Shown here piece by piece: positions 18,341 to 27,599 of a stretch of 56,868 bases of DNA (positions are counted from its first letter, which is position 1; each line of letters opens with the position of its first letter). Source of the DNA: Rhodospirillales bacterium (GTDB lineage: Bacteria > Pseudomonadota > Alphaproteobacteria > JAJFIK01); NCBI GenBank assembly GCA_021775005.1, contig JAJFIK010000033.1:1-56868 (forward strand). The letters are read 5' to 3'. Under the pieces are notes generated by a model. The model searched no databases. It saw only the letters and a program-made list of their open reading frames with translations, and had not been told where the DNA came from. Made by a program: the position numbers and the translations under genes.

Positions 18341-19321
18341 CTAAGAGGCCAGCACGGCGCCGGCAGATTCAGGCAGTTCTTCGCCAAAGCAGCGTTGAAA
18401 GAATTCAGCCACGGTGGCGCGCTCCAGCTCATCGCATTTGTTGAGGAAGGTGAGCCGGAAAGCAAAAGCAATATCATTAAAAATACTGGTATTTTCAGCC
18501 CAGGTCAGCACCGTGCGCGGGCTCATAACCGTCGATAGATCGCCATTCATGAAGGCTTGGCGGGTCAGGTCTGCGACACGCACCATGTTTGAGATCACTT
18601 CACGGCCTTCGTCATCGTCAAAGCTGGTGCATTTGGCGAGCACGATACGGCTCTCAACATCGTGTTCCAGATAATTGAGTGTGGTGACGATGTTCCAGCG
18701 GTCCATTTGACCCTGGTTGATTTGTTGGGTGCCGTGATAGAGCCCGGTCGTATCTCCAAGGCCGATGGTATTGGTGGTTGAGAAAAGCCGGAACGCCGGA
18801 TGGGGTTGAATAACTTTGTTCTGATCGAGCAGAGTCATCTTGCCTTGCACTTCCAGTACACGCTGAATCACGAACATCACATCAGGGCGGCCAGCATCAT
18901 ATTCGTCAAACACAAGCACGGTGGGATGCTGCAGCGCCCACGGCAGAATGCCCTCGCGAAACTCGGTGACTTGCTTGCCGTCTTTGAGGACGATGGCGTC
19001 TTTCCCAATAAGGTCGATGCGGCTGATGTGGCTATCGAGATTGACCCGCAGGCAAGGCCAGTTAAGGCGTGCGGCCACTTGCTCAACGTGGGTTGATTTT
19101 CCGGTGCCGTGATAGCCTTGAATCATCACGCGCCGGTTGAAGGCAAATCCAGCCAAAAGCGCGAGCGTGGTTTCGCGGTCAAACTGATAGGTTTCGTCAA
19201 CTTCGGGCACATGCTCACGGGTTTCGGAAAAGGCCGGAACGGACATATCAATATCGAGGCCAAAAAGCTGTGCCGCTGATACGGTGATGTCAGGAAGGGT
19301 GCCGTTCAATTGTTCAGTCAT
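18341..19321 (-). CDS. cobS: Cobaltochelatase subunit CobS
   Basis: The 326-residue protein is the AAA+ ATPase subunit that powers cobalt insertion by CobNST. It has Walker [10 protein letters not shown] at 69-77, a Walker B-type [12 protein letters not shown], and the typical N-terminal segment with [13 protein letters not shown]. Length fits the family. It is the first gene of the operon cobS-cobT-phytase-like. Its cofactor product is needed by methylmalonyl-CoA mutase encoded in this window. Confidence 0.96.
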   Translation of the reverse strand: MTEQLNGTLPDITVSAAQLFGLDIDMSVPAFSETREHVPEVDETYQFDRETTLALLAGFAFNRRVMIQGYHGTGKSTHVEQVAARLNWPCLRVNLDSHISRIDLIGKDAIVLKDGKQVTEFREGILPWALQHPTVLVFDEYDAGRPDVMFVIQRVLEVQGKMTLLDQNKVIQPHPAFRLFSTTNTIGLGDTTGLYHGTQQINQGQMDRWNIVTTLNYLEHDVESRIVLAKCTSFDDDEGREVISNMVRVADLTRQAFMNGDLSTVMSPRTVLTWAENTSIFNDIAFAFRLTFLNKCDELERATVAEFFQRCFGEELPESAGAVLAS

Positions 19322-19439
19322 TCGTCTTGTCCGTTACGAGGTGCCAGAAGCACAAAAGATAGTGAGCTTGCCCCAGTGGGCCAATGCTGACCATTCATTT
19401 CTTGAATCCATCGCTCAGACCCCAGACGGGGTTTGATAC

Positions 19440-20102
19440 CTAGCGGAAATTTGCCGCGCGCAATGTGCGATAGGCGTTAATCACTTGGCGCAGACGGTCT
19501 TCCGCTCCCCGGTTGCCGCCATTGGCATCGGGGTGGAACCGTTTGACCAATTCCTTATACCGCTGCTTGATGTCATTCAAGCTGCAGGTTTCTGGTAAAT
19601 CCAACGTCTCTAGCGCTTGGCGCTGCAGTTTAGGAATCTGGCGACGCTGCGCCGTTGAGCCTTCCGCCGCGGCACCTTCGCGAATGAATCCATAGGCATC
19701 CCGGCTCTTCATTTGCTCGCCGCGCCCGTGGGGGCGGGATCGCCCGGGCTTAAAACCTGGTTGGGAGGGTGTCCAGCCATCCTGGGTCTTGGCATTTGTG
19801 CCCATGGCCCATGTGGGACGGTTCCCGGTCAGGGTCGCTTCCTGGTATTCTTTGACTTCTTCAGTGCTCATGTCCGCAAAGAAGTTCCACGAGCGATTAT
19901 ATTGCTGCGCATGGGACTGGCAGAACCAGAGGAAGTCATCTTCACGGTTCGGACTTCTGGGCGCACGGTGAGGCGCTGGCCGCTCGCATCCTTCCCACTC
20001 GCATGTGCGTGTGGCATTCTTGGATTCACGGTCAGAGTCGCGGTCCGGCTTAACCCGGATGTCAAAGCCCAGCGGTGGGCGATATTCGTACTTGTTGGCC
20101 AT
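19440..20102 (-). CDS. J-domain protein (DnaJ-like)
   Basis: The protein has about 220 residues. The C-terminal 65 residues form a J domain with the HPD motif in VKRFHPDANGG, which stimulates Hsp70 (DnaK) ATPase activity. The N-terminal half contains CEWEGCERPAPHRAP and FCQSHAQQYNRSWNFF, conserved in the alphaproteobacterial family usually found next to cobS and bolA. I chose the start at MANKYEYRPP because the family begins there; an ATG 51 bases upstream is possible and neither has a clear ribosome-binding site. It is divergent from bolA. Confidence 0.9.
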   Translation of the reverse strand: MANKYEYRPPLGFDIRVKPDRDSDRESKNATRTCEWEGCERPAPHRAPRSPNREDDFLWFCQSHAQQYNRSWNFFADMSTEEVKEYQEATLTGNRPTWAMGTNAKTQDGWTPSQPGFKPGRSRPHGRGEQMKSRDAYGFIREGAAAEGSTAQRRQIPKLQRQALETLDLPETCSLNDIKQRYKELVKRFHPDANGGNRGAEDRLRQVINAYRTLRAANFR

Positions 20103-20171
20103 CGGGCGCAGTCTCGCAAGGGTTGTGACGCAAAACAATAAGCTGACCTTCATACGCTTTAAGTAAATGCC

Positions 20172-20462
20172 ATGAAAGTAAAAAATATGGGAATGATGAC
20201 CGATCAGATGAGAGGCAAGCTGGCAACGGCACTTTCGCCCCAATCCCTGGATCTTGTGGACGAGAGCGAAAAGCACCGCGGGCATGCTGGATACCGGGAC
20301 GGAGGGGAATCCCATTTCCGGCTCACGGTCGTGTCAGCGGTGTTTGAGGGGCTCTCACGCCTGGAGCGCCAACGGCGCATCAATGAGGTGCTGGCCGAGG
20401 AGCTCGCCGGGCCGGTCCATGCGCTTTCGATACGGGCCTTAACGCCGGGCGAGGCGGCCTAG
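20172..20462 (+). CDS. bolA: BolA-family protein
   Basis: This protein of up to 96 residues is a BolA/IbaG-like protein, a partner of monothiol glutaredoxins in iron-sulfur and stress handling. The family signature GGESHFRLTVVSAVFEGLSRLERQRRI and the C-terminal GPVHALSIRALTP are complete, with the conserved His in SHF. Several in-frame ATG codons (20172, 20187, 20193, 20196) precede the conserved part and no ribosome-binding site decides between them; 20193 or 20196 would match relatives well. The 3' end overlaps the stop of the opposing CNNM gene by four bases. Confidence 0.92.
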   Translation: MKVKNMGMMTDQMRGKLATALSPQSLDLVDESEKHRGHAGYRDGGESHFRLTVVSAVFEGLSRLERQRRINEVLAEELAGPVHALSIRALTPGEAA

Positions 20463-21781
20463 AGCTCAATAGTCGATGTCGCGGACGATGCCAGTTTCGG
20501 AGGCGGCGTTACACGCAAGGCGGCGATCTGATTGCGATGGCGTCGCAAGACTTCAAATTTGAAGCCGTAGAACGAAAATACCTGGCCTGTTTCCGGGATG
20601 GTTTGCGCTTCGTGGATCACCAGCCCGGCGATGGTGGTGGCTTCTTCATCGGGCAAAGTCCAATCCAGCGCGCGATTGAGATCGCGAATGGGAACGGCCC
20701 CATCAACATTGTACGTGCCATCAGATTGCGGGCGTACGCCGGTCACATCGATGTCGTGTTCGTCGCGAATTTCACCGACGATTTCTTCCAAGATGTCTTC
20801 CAATGTTACCACGCCCATGATCACGCCATACTCGTCGACGGTAAGGGCAAAGTGCGCACGGCGACGCAAAAACTCATTGAGCTGGTCTTGCAGCGGCGTG
20901 GTTTCTGGTATGAACCATGGGCTGCTCGCGGTTGATTCAATATCAAGTGCCTTTTCATCCCAATTGGCGCGGCTCAGCGCGCGCAGCAGATCCTTTTGGT
21001 GCAGAACGCCGATAATGTTGTCTGGATTGTCCTTCCACAAAGGCAGACGAGTATGCGCGCTTTTTAGCACCTCCCGCACGATCACGTCAGCGGGCTGGCC
21101 TGCGTCGATCATCTCCATGCTTTTGCGGTGAATCATGACATCCGCAACTTCAAGTTCCAGTAAATCAAGAATGCCGCCGAGCATGTCTTTGTCACGTTTT
21201 ACAACGCCGCCTTCATGGTGGTGAAGCTCAATGGCGCCGCGAATTTCTTCATGAGAGGAAAGCACGTCGCGGCGCATGTCGATATTGGTGCCAAAGAGTT
21301 TCAGCGTTCTGCGAATGACAAACTGAATGGCATCAACGATGGGAGCCAGCACCGACGTCATCACCGCAATAGCAGGGGAAACCGCCATGGCCATGCGCTC
21401 TGACTGGGTGATGGCAATGGTCTTGGGTAGAATTTCTGCAAATATCAAAATCAAAAACGTCATGACAATGGTGGCCGCCAGCGGTCCGGCATCGCCCATT
21501 ATGTTGCTGAAGAGCACCGTGGCGAGTGTCGCTGAGGCAATGTTGACGAGATTGTTGCCAAACAAAATTGCGCCGATCAGCCGTTCACGGTGAGAGATCA
21601 GACGATTGACCCGGGCTGCGGCGCCGACGCCGTCGCTCTCAAGTTTATGCATTATCGCGCGACTTGCGGCGGTCAATGCCGTTTCTGATCCAGAAAAGAA
21701 TGCCGAAAACAGCAGCAATGCGAATATTGCGCCGATGATGATCAAATTTTCTGGGGTGATCAGCAGATCGATCCAGGGCAT
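20459..21781 (-). CDS. CNNM/CorC-type transporter-associated membrane protein
   Basis: The 440-residue protein has the HlyC/CorC (MpfA/CNNM) layout: an N-terminal DUF21 membrane domain with about four segments (1-150, including FSGSETALTAASRA), a CBS-domain pair at about 205-330, and a C-terminal CorC_HlyC domain of about 90 residues. Members export or regulate Mg2+ and other divalent cations; hemolysin annotation is historical. GGAG ten bases upstream supports the start. It lies four bases after aroB in the same operon, an order common in Alphaproteobacteria. Confidence 0.93.
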   Translation of the reverse strand: MPWIDLLITPENLIIIGAIFALLLFSAFFSGSETALTAASRAIMHKLESDGVGAAARVNRLISHRERLIGAILFGNNLVNIASATLATVLFSNIMGDAGPLAATIVMTFLILIFAEILPKTIAITQSERMAMAVSPAIAVMTSVLAPIVDAIQFVIRRTLKLFGTNIDMRRDVLSSHEEIRGAIELHHHEGGVVKRDKDMLGGILDLLELEVADVMIHRKSMEMIDAGQPADVIVREVLKSAHTRLPLWKDNPDNIIGVLHQKDLLRALSRANWDEKALDIESTASSPWFIPETTPLQDQLNEFLRRRAHFALTVDEYGVIMGVVTLEDILEEIVGEIRDEHDIDVTGVRPQSDGTYNVDGAVPIRDLNRALDWTLPDEEATTIAGLVIHEAQTIPETGQVFSFYGFKFEVLRRHRNQIAALRVTPPPKLASSATSTIEL

Positions 21782-21785
21782 GGTT

Positions 21786-22910
21786 TTAGGTCTCCGAAGT
21801 AGAGGATATGGCGGCGGTCAGCACATGGCGTACGGCGTCTGGGTTTACGTCGCTCTCAACAAAGGCCTCGCCAATGCCGCGGGCGAGAATAAATGTCAAA
21901 GTGCCATTTTTGACCTTTTTGTCTTGCGCCATGGGGGCGAGAATTTGGTCAACGCTAAGCGGTCCCCCGGGAATATCGGCGATGGCTGAGGGCGCGCCAA
22001 CGTGGCGCAGATGGGCGCGCAATCGGGCTGCGTCCTGGGGGCTGGTATGGCCAAGGTTTGCCGACAGATCGAGCGCCAACCCCATGCCAATGGCAACCCC
22101 TTCGCCATGGAGCAGTCGGCCTGAAAACCCGGTTGCAGCCTCCAAGGCATGACCAAAAGTATGGCCCAGGTTGAGCAGCGCCCTCTCGCCGGTTTCCCGC
22201 TCATCCGCGGCGACAATTGTTGCTTTGGCTAGGCATGACGTTGTGATGGCCTGGGTCAAGGCATCGTCGTCACCAGCAAGGATATGGCCGCCGTTTTCTT
22301 CAAGCCAGGCAAAGAACGCGGCATCGCCCAAGACACCGTATTTCACTATTTCTGCGTATCCTGCCAACCGCTCACGAAGCGGCAAGGTTTTCAGAAATGC
22401 AGTGTCAACAATGACAAACGCAGGTTGATGAAAGGCTCCGACGAGGTTCTTGCCCTGGGGCACATTGATGGCCGTTTTGCCGCCAACCGATGAATCTACT
22501 TGGGCGAGCAAAGTGGTTGGAATTTGCACAAAAGGCGTGCCACGGCGCAGCAAGGCGGCGGCCAATCCCGTTAGGTCCCCAATGACGCCCCCGCCAAGAG
22601 CAATGATCGCATCACCGCGCTCAACCCCTTTGTCGATAAGGCCCTCAAGCAATGTCTCAAGATTGCGAAATGACTTTGTTTCCTCGCCTGCGGGAAGCAC
22701 AATGGCCTCACTTGCGATACCGCCTGAGGTGAGGGCGCTCGCCACGGTGTCAAGGTGAAGCGCTGCCACCTGATCATCAGTAACCACAATCGCCCGCGGA
22801 CGGCTGCTCAGAGCAACAAAGCGCGGCACCAATTCCTGCAGTGCGTTTGCGCCAACGACAATGTCATAACGGCGTGCACCCAACTCAACTTGCACAATGT
22901 TCTGCGTCAT
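21786..22910 (-). CDS. aroB: 3-Dehydroquinate synthase
   Basis: The 374-residue enzyme converts 3-deoxy-D-arabino-heptulosonate 7-phosphate to 3-dehydroquinate, the second shikimate-pathway step, with NAD+ and a divalent metal. Diagnostic segments are the nucleotide-binding GGGVIGDLTGLAAA, the PTTLLAQVDSSVGGKTA motif and the metal-binding histidines in LNLGHTFGHALE. The start ATG overlaps the aroK stop as ATGA, giving translational coupling with shikimate kinase. Confidence 0.97.
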   Translation of the reverse strand: MTQNIVQVELGARRYDIVVGANALQELVPRFVALSSRPRAIVVTDDQVAALHLDTVASALTSGGIASEAIVLPAGEETKSFRNLETLLEGLIDKGVERGDAIIALGGGVIGDLTGLAAALLRRGTPFVQIPTTLLAQVDSSVGGKTAINVPQGKNLVGAFHQPAFVIVDTAFLKTLPLRERLAGYAEIVKYGVLGDAAFFAWLEENGGHILAGDDDALTQAITTSCLAKATIVAADERETGERALLNLGHTFGHALEAATGFSGRLLHGEGVAIGMGLALDLSANLGHTSPQDAARLRAHLRHVGAPSAIADIPGGPLSVDQILAPMAQDKKVKNGTLTFILARGIGEAFVESDVNPDAVRHVLTAAISSTSET

Positions 22911-23479
22911 GAGTTGTTGAGCCCTATAAATTCTTCCAAGCTACGCAGGATATCTTGCACCACATGTTCATGGGGCCCTTCACCGGTTTCGATGGTAAGG
23001 CGCGCCTGGGCATAAATCGGGTATCGTTCCGTAATTAGGCGTTCAAGGATGCTGCGCGCGTCACCAGCCTTCAAAAGCGGGCGCGTATCACGTCGGGCGA
23101 CTCGTTCAAGTAGCAATTCAAGTTCAGCTTTGAGCCAAACCGAGATCGCTTGGGTCTCGATCAATGCACGGGTCTCCTCATTCATATAAGCGCCGCCGCC
23201 TGTGGCGAGCACCGCAGACTGGCTCTCAAGCAGGCGCGCTACGACCTTGCGCTCGCCGTCCCGAAACTGCTCTTCGCCGTATTTTTCGAATATTTCCGCC
23301 ACTTTCATGCCCGCAGCTTCTTCGATTTCGTGATCTGCATCTAGGAAAGGGATACGTAGCCGAGAGGCGAGACGCCGGCCAACGGTGGTTTTCCCGGCGC
23401 CCATCAGTCCGACAAGCACGATGCACCGGTTCTCCAGGCCTGATTTAATGGCGTCGATCGCCGCGTTTGCTTTGCTCAT
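22907..23479 (-). CDS. aroK: Shikimate kinase
   Basis: The 190-residue enzyme phosphorylates shikimate with ATP. It has Walker A GLMGAGKTT at about 24-32, the shikimate-binding DADHEIE, the GGGAYMNEETR segment and the lid region with RRDTRPLL. I chose MSKANAAIDA (23479) as start because the open frame upstream lacks homology. It heads the operon aroK-aroB-CNNM and is divergent from the small membrane gene at 23626. Confidence 0.96.
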   Translation of the reverse strand: MSKANAAIDAIKSGLENRCIVLVGLMGAGKTTVGRRLASRLRIPFLDADHEIEEAAGMKVAEIFEKYGEEQFRDGERKVVARLLESQSAVLATGGGAYMNEETRALIETQAISVWLKAELELLLERVARRDTRPLLKAGDARSILERLITERYPIYAQARLTIETGEGPHEHVVQDILRSLEEFIGLNNS

Positions 23480-23625
23480 TTCCGCCCCGCCATGGCGGAG
23501 GCCCTCCTTTTGCGCTCCCCCCAGCTTTAGTCTATTGCCCTGTGGCATCGCAAGCGTAAGGCCTCAACCTGATTTTTGTCGCATTTGGGGGCCATACTGG
23601 ATCTTGGTGAGGGGAGGCGTTGGCC

Positions 23626-23769
23626 ATGAATAATCCGTTTATGATGATCGGGGTCATTTTGGCCCTCGCGGTTATCGTAGGGGGAGGCCTTTTGTATGTG
23701 GCCAATACGATGGAAGCGCCCCAGGAGCAGCGTCAGGATGTGGTTCCCAATGATAGATTTCCTGGCTAA
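23626..23769 (+). CDS. 47-residue single-pass membrane protein
   Basis: A short frame beginning MNNPFMMIGVILALAVIVGG encodes one strong membrane segment (about 6-26) followed by a polar, Gln/Asp-containing C-terminal tail ending NDRFPG. GGGGAGG lies about seven bases before the ATG, the best ribosome-binding site in this interval. Its last 32 bases overlap the start of the next gene in another frame, suggesting coupled translation. I recognise no family. The gene is short enough to be missed by automatic annotation. Confidence 0.7.
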   Translation: MNNPFMMIGVILALAVIVGGGLLYVANTMEAPQEQRQDVVPNDRFPG

Positions 23770-25579
23770 AGCCGGAATAGTTCTTTTGGCGTTCACGTTG
23801 GCGGTGCCAACTCTGGCGCAGTCGGATGCGCCGGGCGCACCAGTACAGCTTCCTGGCGCCGAGGAAGAAGAAGCCCCTGCGGGCGGCTCTGTTCCAAGCG
23901 TCAGCTCCGGCACCCTGATCGTCCCCCGGCGGGCCGGGGCCGAAGACCTTGGGATTGAAGTGGCCGTCATTGGTCAGGCTGCCGAACCCATTGGCGTGTT
24001 AGGCGAAAACGAGGGCGGCTTCGGACCGGCACTATGGGCAGAGACATCACCGACCACGGTGCAGATTTTGCTCAACCAAATTCCTGTAGCCGCGCCGTCA
24101 ACAACCATGGCGTCCTTAACCAGGCGGCTCTTGCTCAGCGCGGCTGAGCCAACGGCAGACCCATCTGTCGCAGACGACATTCTGGTTCTTCGCATTCGCC
24201 GGGCATTTGACGCTGGCCTTACAGACGCCGTCCCAGCGCTTATTGACCAGGCCGATCATCTTGCCGGTGATGAAACCTTAGAAGCTGTACGCGCGCGTGC
24301 CATGTTACTCAGCGGCGATGGTATAGCGGCCTGCGGATCCGCCACCACCATGCGGCTGGAAAGCGAAGAACTCTTCTGGATGAAGCTGCGGGCTTACTGC
24401 TATGCCAAGCAGGGGTTTGCCCCCGCAGCGCGCCTGACGGCGGATCTTTTGTACGATCTGGGCGATCAGGATGAGCTCTTTCAAACTTTGCTTGATCGCC
24501 TTGCTGGCAACAGCCTTGCCGACCCGGGCGGGCATTTCGATCAACCCCTTGATGAGCTTCACATCGCCATGTTGCGTGACACCGGCTATGTACCGCCCGC
24601 AGATCGCATTGCGGCTGCGTCCCTGCCAGCCCTTCGCGCCATTGCGCGCGCTGACAATTGGACAGGGGATGACGGCGTGACTATGCGGCTGAGTGCGGCC
24701 GAGGAAGCAGCATGGGGTCGCGCGTTAACCCCTGACGCCCTGTTGAGCATTTACATGAGCGCCACTTCCATTGACCCCGCCACTCGCGGCGCAGCGCTTA
24801 ATGCGGCATCGTCACAAGACGAATTGCTTGCGCGTGCAACTTTCGCAGCGGCATTGCGCATCGGTGGTGCCCCCGCTGAACAGGCGCAGATCGTCACCGC
24901 GGCTTTTGACGCTGCGACGGATGCATCGATTGAAGATATCTACGCTGCGGCACTGGGACGTGCGATCAACGCCGTTGCGGTGCAAGACAGTCTGGCTTGG
25001 GCCGGTGCTGATATGAGCCTTGCAGCGCTTGCCTCTGGCAATATTGAAGACGCCGCAGATTGGTATGATCTGGTACGCATCAACAACAGCGCACGAATTG
25101 GTCGGCAGCAATCGCTCCAGGCGGCGCTGATTGTGGCGCGGCCATCTGAGCGTTTTGCCTATTGGCCTGAGATGTCGCTGAATTGGCTCAGCCAATCTGA
25201 CCTTGGGGAGTTCCCTCATGTGCGTTTGGCGGAGCAGTTGATCATTTTTGATGCTTTGGGGATTGCGTCAGACCCGGTGGTGATCGATCGCCTTGGGTTC
25301 AATGAGGTGGAGATCGATGGCTACCTGCCGCCCGCCGCTGTGCTCAATAATCTCGCCCGCGCCGCAGAGGCAGGGCGGTTGGGGGAAACGGTGGCAACCG
25401 CCTTGGTGGTTGTGGGACCGTCTGGTCCTCGGGGGGCCCATCCGCGCGGTCTTGCGGCAGTCATAGAGGCTTTGCGTGTTATCGGTCTTGATGCCGAGGC
25501 GCGTGCCCTTGCCACGGAAGCATTAGTGGGGTTCGCCCTTGATGCGCGCACCGATCCGGAGCCTGGGGATTTGCCGTGA
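23738..25579 (+). CDS. Large exported helical-repeat protein of unknown function
   Basis: The protein has about 613 residues. It begins with a signal peptide (FLAKAGIVLLAFTLAVPTLAQ), followed by a low-complexity Pro/Glu stretch with SGTLIVPR, and then several hundred residues that look like alpha-helical repeats rich in Ala, Leu and Asp. There are no membrane segments after the signal and no catalytic motif I can name. The start could be 23738 or 23750; AGGAG is about ten bases before the first. Its stop overlaps the xerD start as GTGA. A periplasmic location is inferred. Confidence 0.75.
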   Translation: MWFPMIDFLAKAGIVLLAFTLAVPTLAQSDAPGAPVQLPGAEEEEAPAGGSVPSVSSGTLIVPRRAGAEDLGIEVAVIGQAAEPIGVLGENEGGFGPALWAETSPTTVQILLNQIPVAAPSTTMASLTRRLLLSAAEPTADPSVADDILVLRIRRAFDAGLTDAVPALIDQADHLAGDETLEAVRARAMLLSGDGIAACGSATTMRLESEELFWMKLRAYCYAKQGFAPAARLTADLLYDLGDQDELFQTLLDRLAGNSLADPGGHFDQPLDELHIAMLRDTGYVPPADRIAAASLPALRAIARADNWTGDDGVTMRLSAAEEAAWGRALTPDALLSIYMSATSIDPATRGAALNAASSQDELLARATFAAALRIGGAPAEQAQIVTAAFDAATDASIEDIYAAALGRAINAVAVQDSLAWAGADMSLAALASGNIEDAADWYDLVRINNSARIGRQQSLQAALIVARPSERFAYWPEMSLNWLSQSDLGEFPHVRLAEQLIIFDALGIASDPVVIDRLGFNEVEIDGYLPPAAVLNNLARAAEAGRLGETVATALVVVGPSGPRGAHPRGLAAVIEALRVIGLDAEARALATEALVGFALDARTDPEPGDLP

Positions 25580-26490
25580 CGGGAGGGGCGGCGGTTGAAG
25601 CTTTTCTCGAAATGGTCAGCGCAGAGCGGGGCGCCTCAAAAAATACGCTCGACGCCTATGGGCGGGATCTCAAGGATTTTACTGCCTTCCTCAAGACCAA
25701 ACGTCGCGCGGCCGACAGGGCGAGCGCCGATGATGTGCGGGGATATCTTGCTGGTTTGGAAGGCGAGGGCCTGAGCCAGGCCACGCGGGCGCGGCGGCTC
25801 TCGGCGCTCAAGCAGTTCCACAAATTTCTCTATACCGACGGTTGGCGCGAAGACGACCCGTGCTTGGGGCTCAAAGGTCCCGGCGCGCGGCGACATCTTC
25901 CAAAAGCAATTTCAGAAGGCGATGTGGATGCGCTGTTTGCGGCGCTAAATACAAACCTAACACCAGAGGGCTTGCGGCTCAGTTGTGTTGTACATCTGCT
26001 CTATGCGTCGGGACTGCGCATATCGGAGCTTGTTAGCCTGCCGCTCAATGCTGTGACCGGCGATCAACGCCTTATTCTCATCAAGGGCAAAGGCGGGCGG
26101 GAGCGATTGGTGCCGGTGTCACAAGACGCCCAATGGGCCACCGAGGCTTATCTCGCCAAGCGAGACAAATTCGTGCCCAACCCTCAGGACGGGTCATCCT
26201 TTTTGTTTCCGTCTCGCGGCAAGGATGGCCATTTGTCCCGGCGGCGGGTGGGGCAATTGCTCAATGAACTGGCGCTCCAAGCCGGTCTTGATCCAAAAGC
26301 CCTCTCGCCGCACGTCTTGCGCCACGCCTTTGCAACCCACTTGCTGGCCCACGGGGCAGATTTGCGCAGTGTGCAACAGATGTTGGGACACGCAGACATT
26401 TCAACGACTCAGATTTACACTCATATTCTTGAGGAACGGCTCAAACAGGTGGTGGGTGAACACCACCCGCTCGCCAAGGCGCGGCGTTGA
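25576..26490 (+). CDS. xerD: Tyrosine recombinase XerD
   Basis: The 304-residue recombinase resolves chromosome dimers at dif together with XerC. The N-terminal SAM-like core-binding domain covers about 1-90, and the catalytic domain shows all six active-site residues: Arg148 (GLRISEL), Lys172 (GKGG), His246 and Arg249 (HVLRHAF), His272 (LGH) and the nucleophile Tyr281 (IYTH). It starts with GTG overlapping the preceding stop. It carries no mobile-element context: the gene lies between housekeeping genes, so it is the chromosomal XerD rather than a phage integrase. Confidence 0.95.
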   Translation: MTGGAAVEAFLEMVSAERGASKNTLDAYGRDLKDFTAFLKTKRRAADRASADDVRGYLAGLEGEGLSQATRARRLSALKQFHKFLYTDGWREDDPCLGLKGPGARRHLPKAISEGDVDALFAALNTNLTPEGLRLSCVVHLLYASGLRISELVSLPLNAVTGDQRLILIKGKGGRERLVPVSQDAQWATEAYLAKRDKFVPNPQDGSSFLFPSRGKDGHLSRRRVGQLLNELALQAGLDPKALSPHVLRHAFATHLLAHGADLRSVQQMLGHADISTTQIYTHILEERLKQVVGEHHPLAKARR

Positions 26491-26499
26491 CGGCATAGG

Positions 26500-26519
26500 T
26501 AGGGTCCCCGTAGGGTCCC
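26500..26519 (+). repeat. Tandem 11-base repeat before mcl1
   Basis: TAGGGTCCC occurs at 26500-26508 and again at 26511-26519, exactly 11 bases apart, in the 55-base gap between xerD and mcl1. One helical turn spacing is typical of operator half-sites, but it may be a simple duplication. Confidence 0.4.
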
Positions 26520-26545
26520 GCCGATTCCTTCAACAGGAGATGTCC

Positions 26546-27529
26546 ATGAGTTTCACGCGTGTTCTACCGCGATTAGATCGGCTCTATCGCTCCAAGCTAT
26601 TTGTTCCCGGCTCGAGACTTGAATTCTTCGAGAAGGCCGCAAAGAGCGCTGCGGATGTGATCTGTCTTGACCTGGAAGACTCTGTTGCCGCAGCTGACAA
26701 GGAACAAGCGCGCAAAAATGTCATCCAAGCGCTGAATGAAATCCACTGGGGCACCAAGATGGTGACCATGCGCATCAATGGCCTTGATACCCATTGGTGT
26801 TATCGCGACATCATCGATGTGATTGAACAAGGTGGCGGACGGCTTGATTCCATTATGGTGCCGAAAGCCGGCGTGGGCGCCGATATCTATGCGGTTGATA
26901 TGCTCGTCAGCCAGGCCGAATGGGCCGTGAAACGGGAACGCAAGATCGGGCTTGAGGTTATAATCGAAAGTGCGCAAGGCATTGAAAACATCAATGACAT
27001 CGCCGCCGCGTCCCCCCGTCTTGAAACCTTTCATTTCGGCGCGGCTGACTATGCCGCCTCCACGAACATGCGCACGACAAACATTGGCGGTTCAAACCGC
27101 GATTATACCGTGCTGACAGATCCCGGCGCAGACGGGGCACGGCAAAATCATTGGGGCGACATGTGGCATTACATGCACGCGCGCATGGTGGCGGCGGCCC
27201 GTGCCCATGGCATCACACCCATCGATGGCCCATTTGGGGAATTCAACGACGACGAGGGCTTTCGTAATCAAGCCACCCGCACAGCGGTTTTGGGCTGTGA
27301 GGGCAAATGGGCCATTCATCCCAAACAGGTGCCGCTCGCCAATGAAATTTACACGCCCCCACAAGCCGAAGTGGACAAGGCTCGCGCTATTCTTGAGGCC
27401 ATGGCTGAAGCAGAAAAGAAGGGCCTTGGTGCTGCCACATTGGACGGCATGCTGATCGACGCGGCGTCAATCCGGCAGTCTCATGTTATTGTGAAAAAAG
27501 CTGAGCAGATTGAAGCCCAAAATAGTTAG
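26546..27529 (+). CDS. mcl1: L-malyl-CoA/beta-methylmalyl-CoA lyase (CitE-like)
   Basis: The 327-residue protein is an HpcH/HpaI-aldolase/CitE superfamily lyase. It closely follows the Mcl1 type known from Rhodobacter: KLFVPGSRLEFFEKAAKSA at the start, the Mg-binding CLDLEDSVAAADK, EVIIESAQGIENI, FGAADYAAS and the C-terminal EGKWAIHPKQVPLAN. Mcl1 cleaves malyl-CoA to acetyl-CoA and glyoxylate and methylmalyl-CoA to propionyl-CoA and glyoxylate, as in the ethylmalonyl-CoA pathway. CAGGAG seven bases upstream sets the start at 26546. Propionyl-CoA from this reaction would feed the methylmalonyl-CoA mutase encoded upstream. A different acyl-CoA substrate cannot be excluded. Confidence 0.9.
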   Translation: MSFTRVLPRLDRLYRSKLFVPGSRLEFFEKAAKSAADVICLDLEDSVAAADKEQARKNVIQALNEIHWGTKMVTMRINGLDTHWCYRDIIDVIEQGGGRLDSIMVPKAGVGADIYAVDMLVSQAEWAVKRERKIGLEVIIESAQGIENINDIAAASPRLETFHFGAADYAASTNMRTTNIGGSNRDYTVLTDPGADGARQNHWGDMWHYMHARMVAAARAHGITPIDGPFGEFNDDEGFRNQATRTAVLGCEGKWAIHPKQVPLANEIYTPPQAEVDKARAILEAMAEAEKKGLGAATLDGMLIDAASIRQSHVIVKKAEQIEAQNS

Positions 27530-27599
27530 CCGTTTAGCTCAAAGAGCCTCTTAACCAATCGGCGTTAGGCTCAGGACAAGAATATAGTGCGGGGAAATC

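Noticed and set aside
25576-26490. Tyrosine recombinase as a mark of an integrated element
   Set aside because: Sequence and context are those of chromosomal XerD between housekeeping genes; no attachment-site repeats, phage genes or tRNA genes are nearby.
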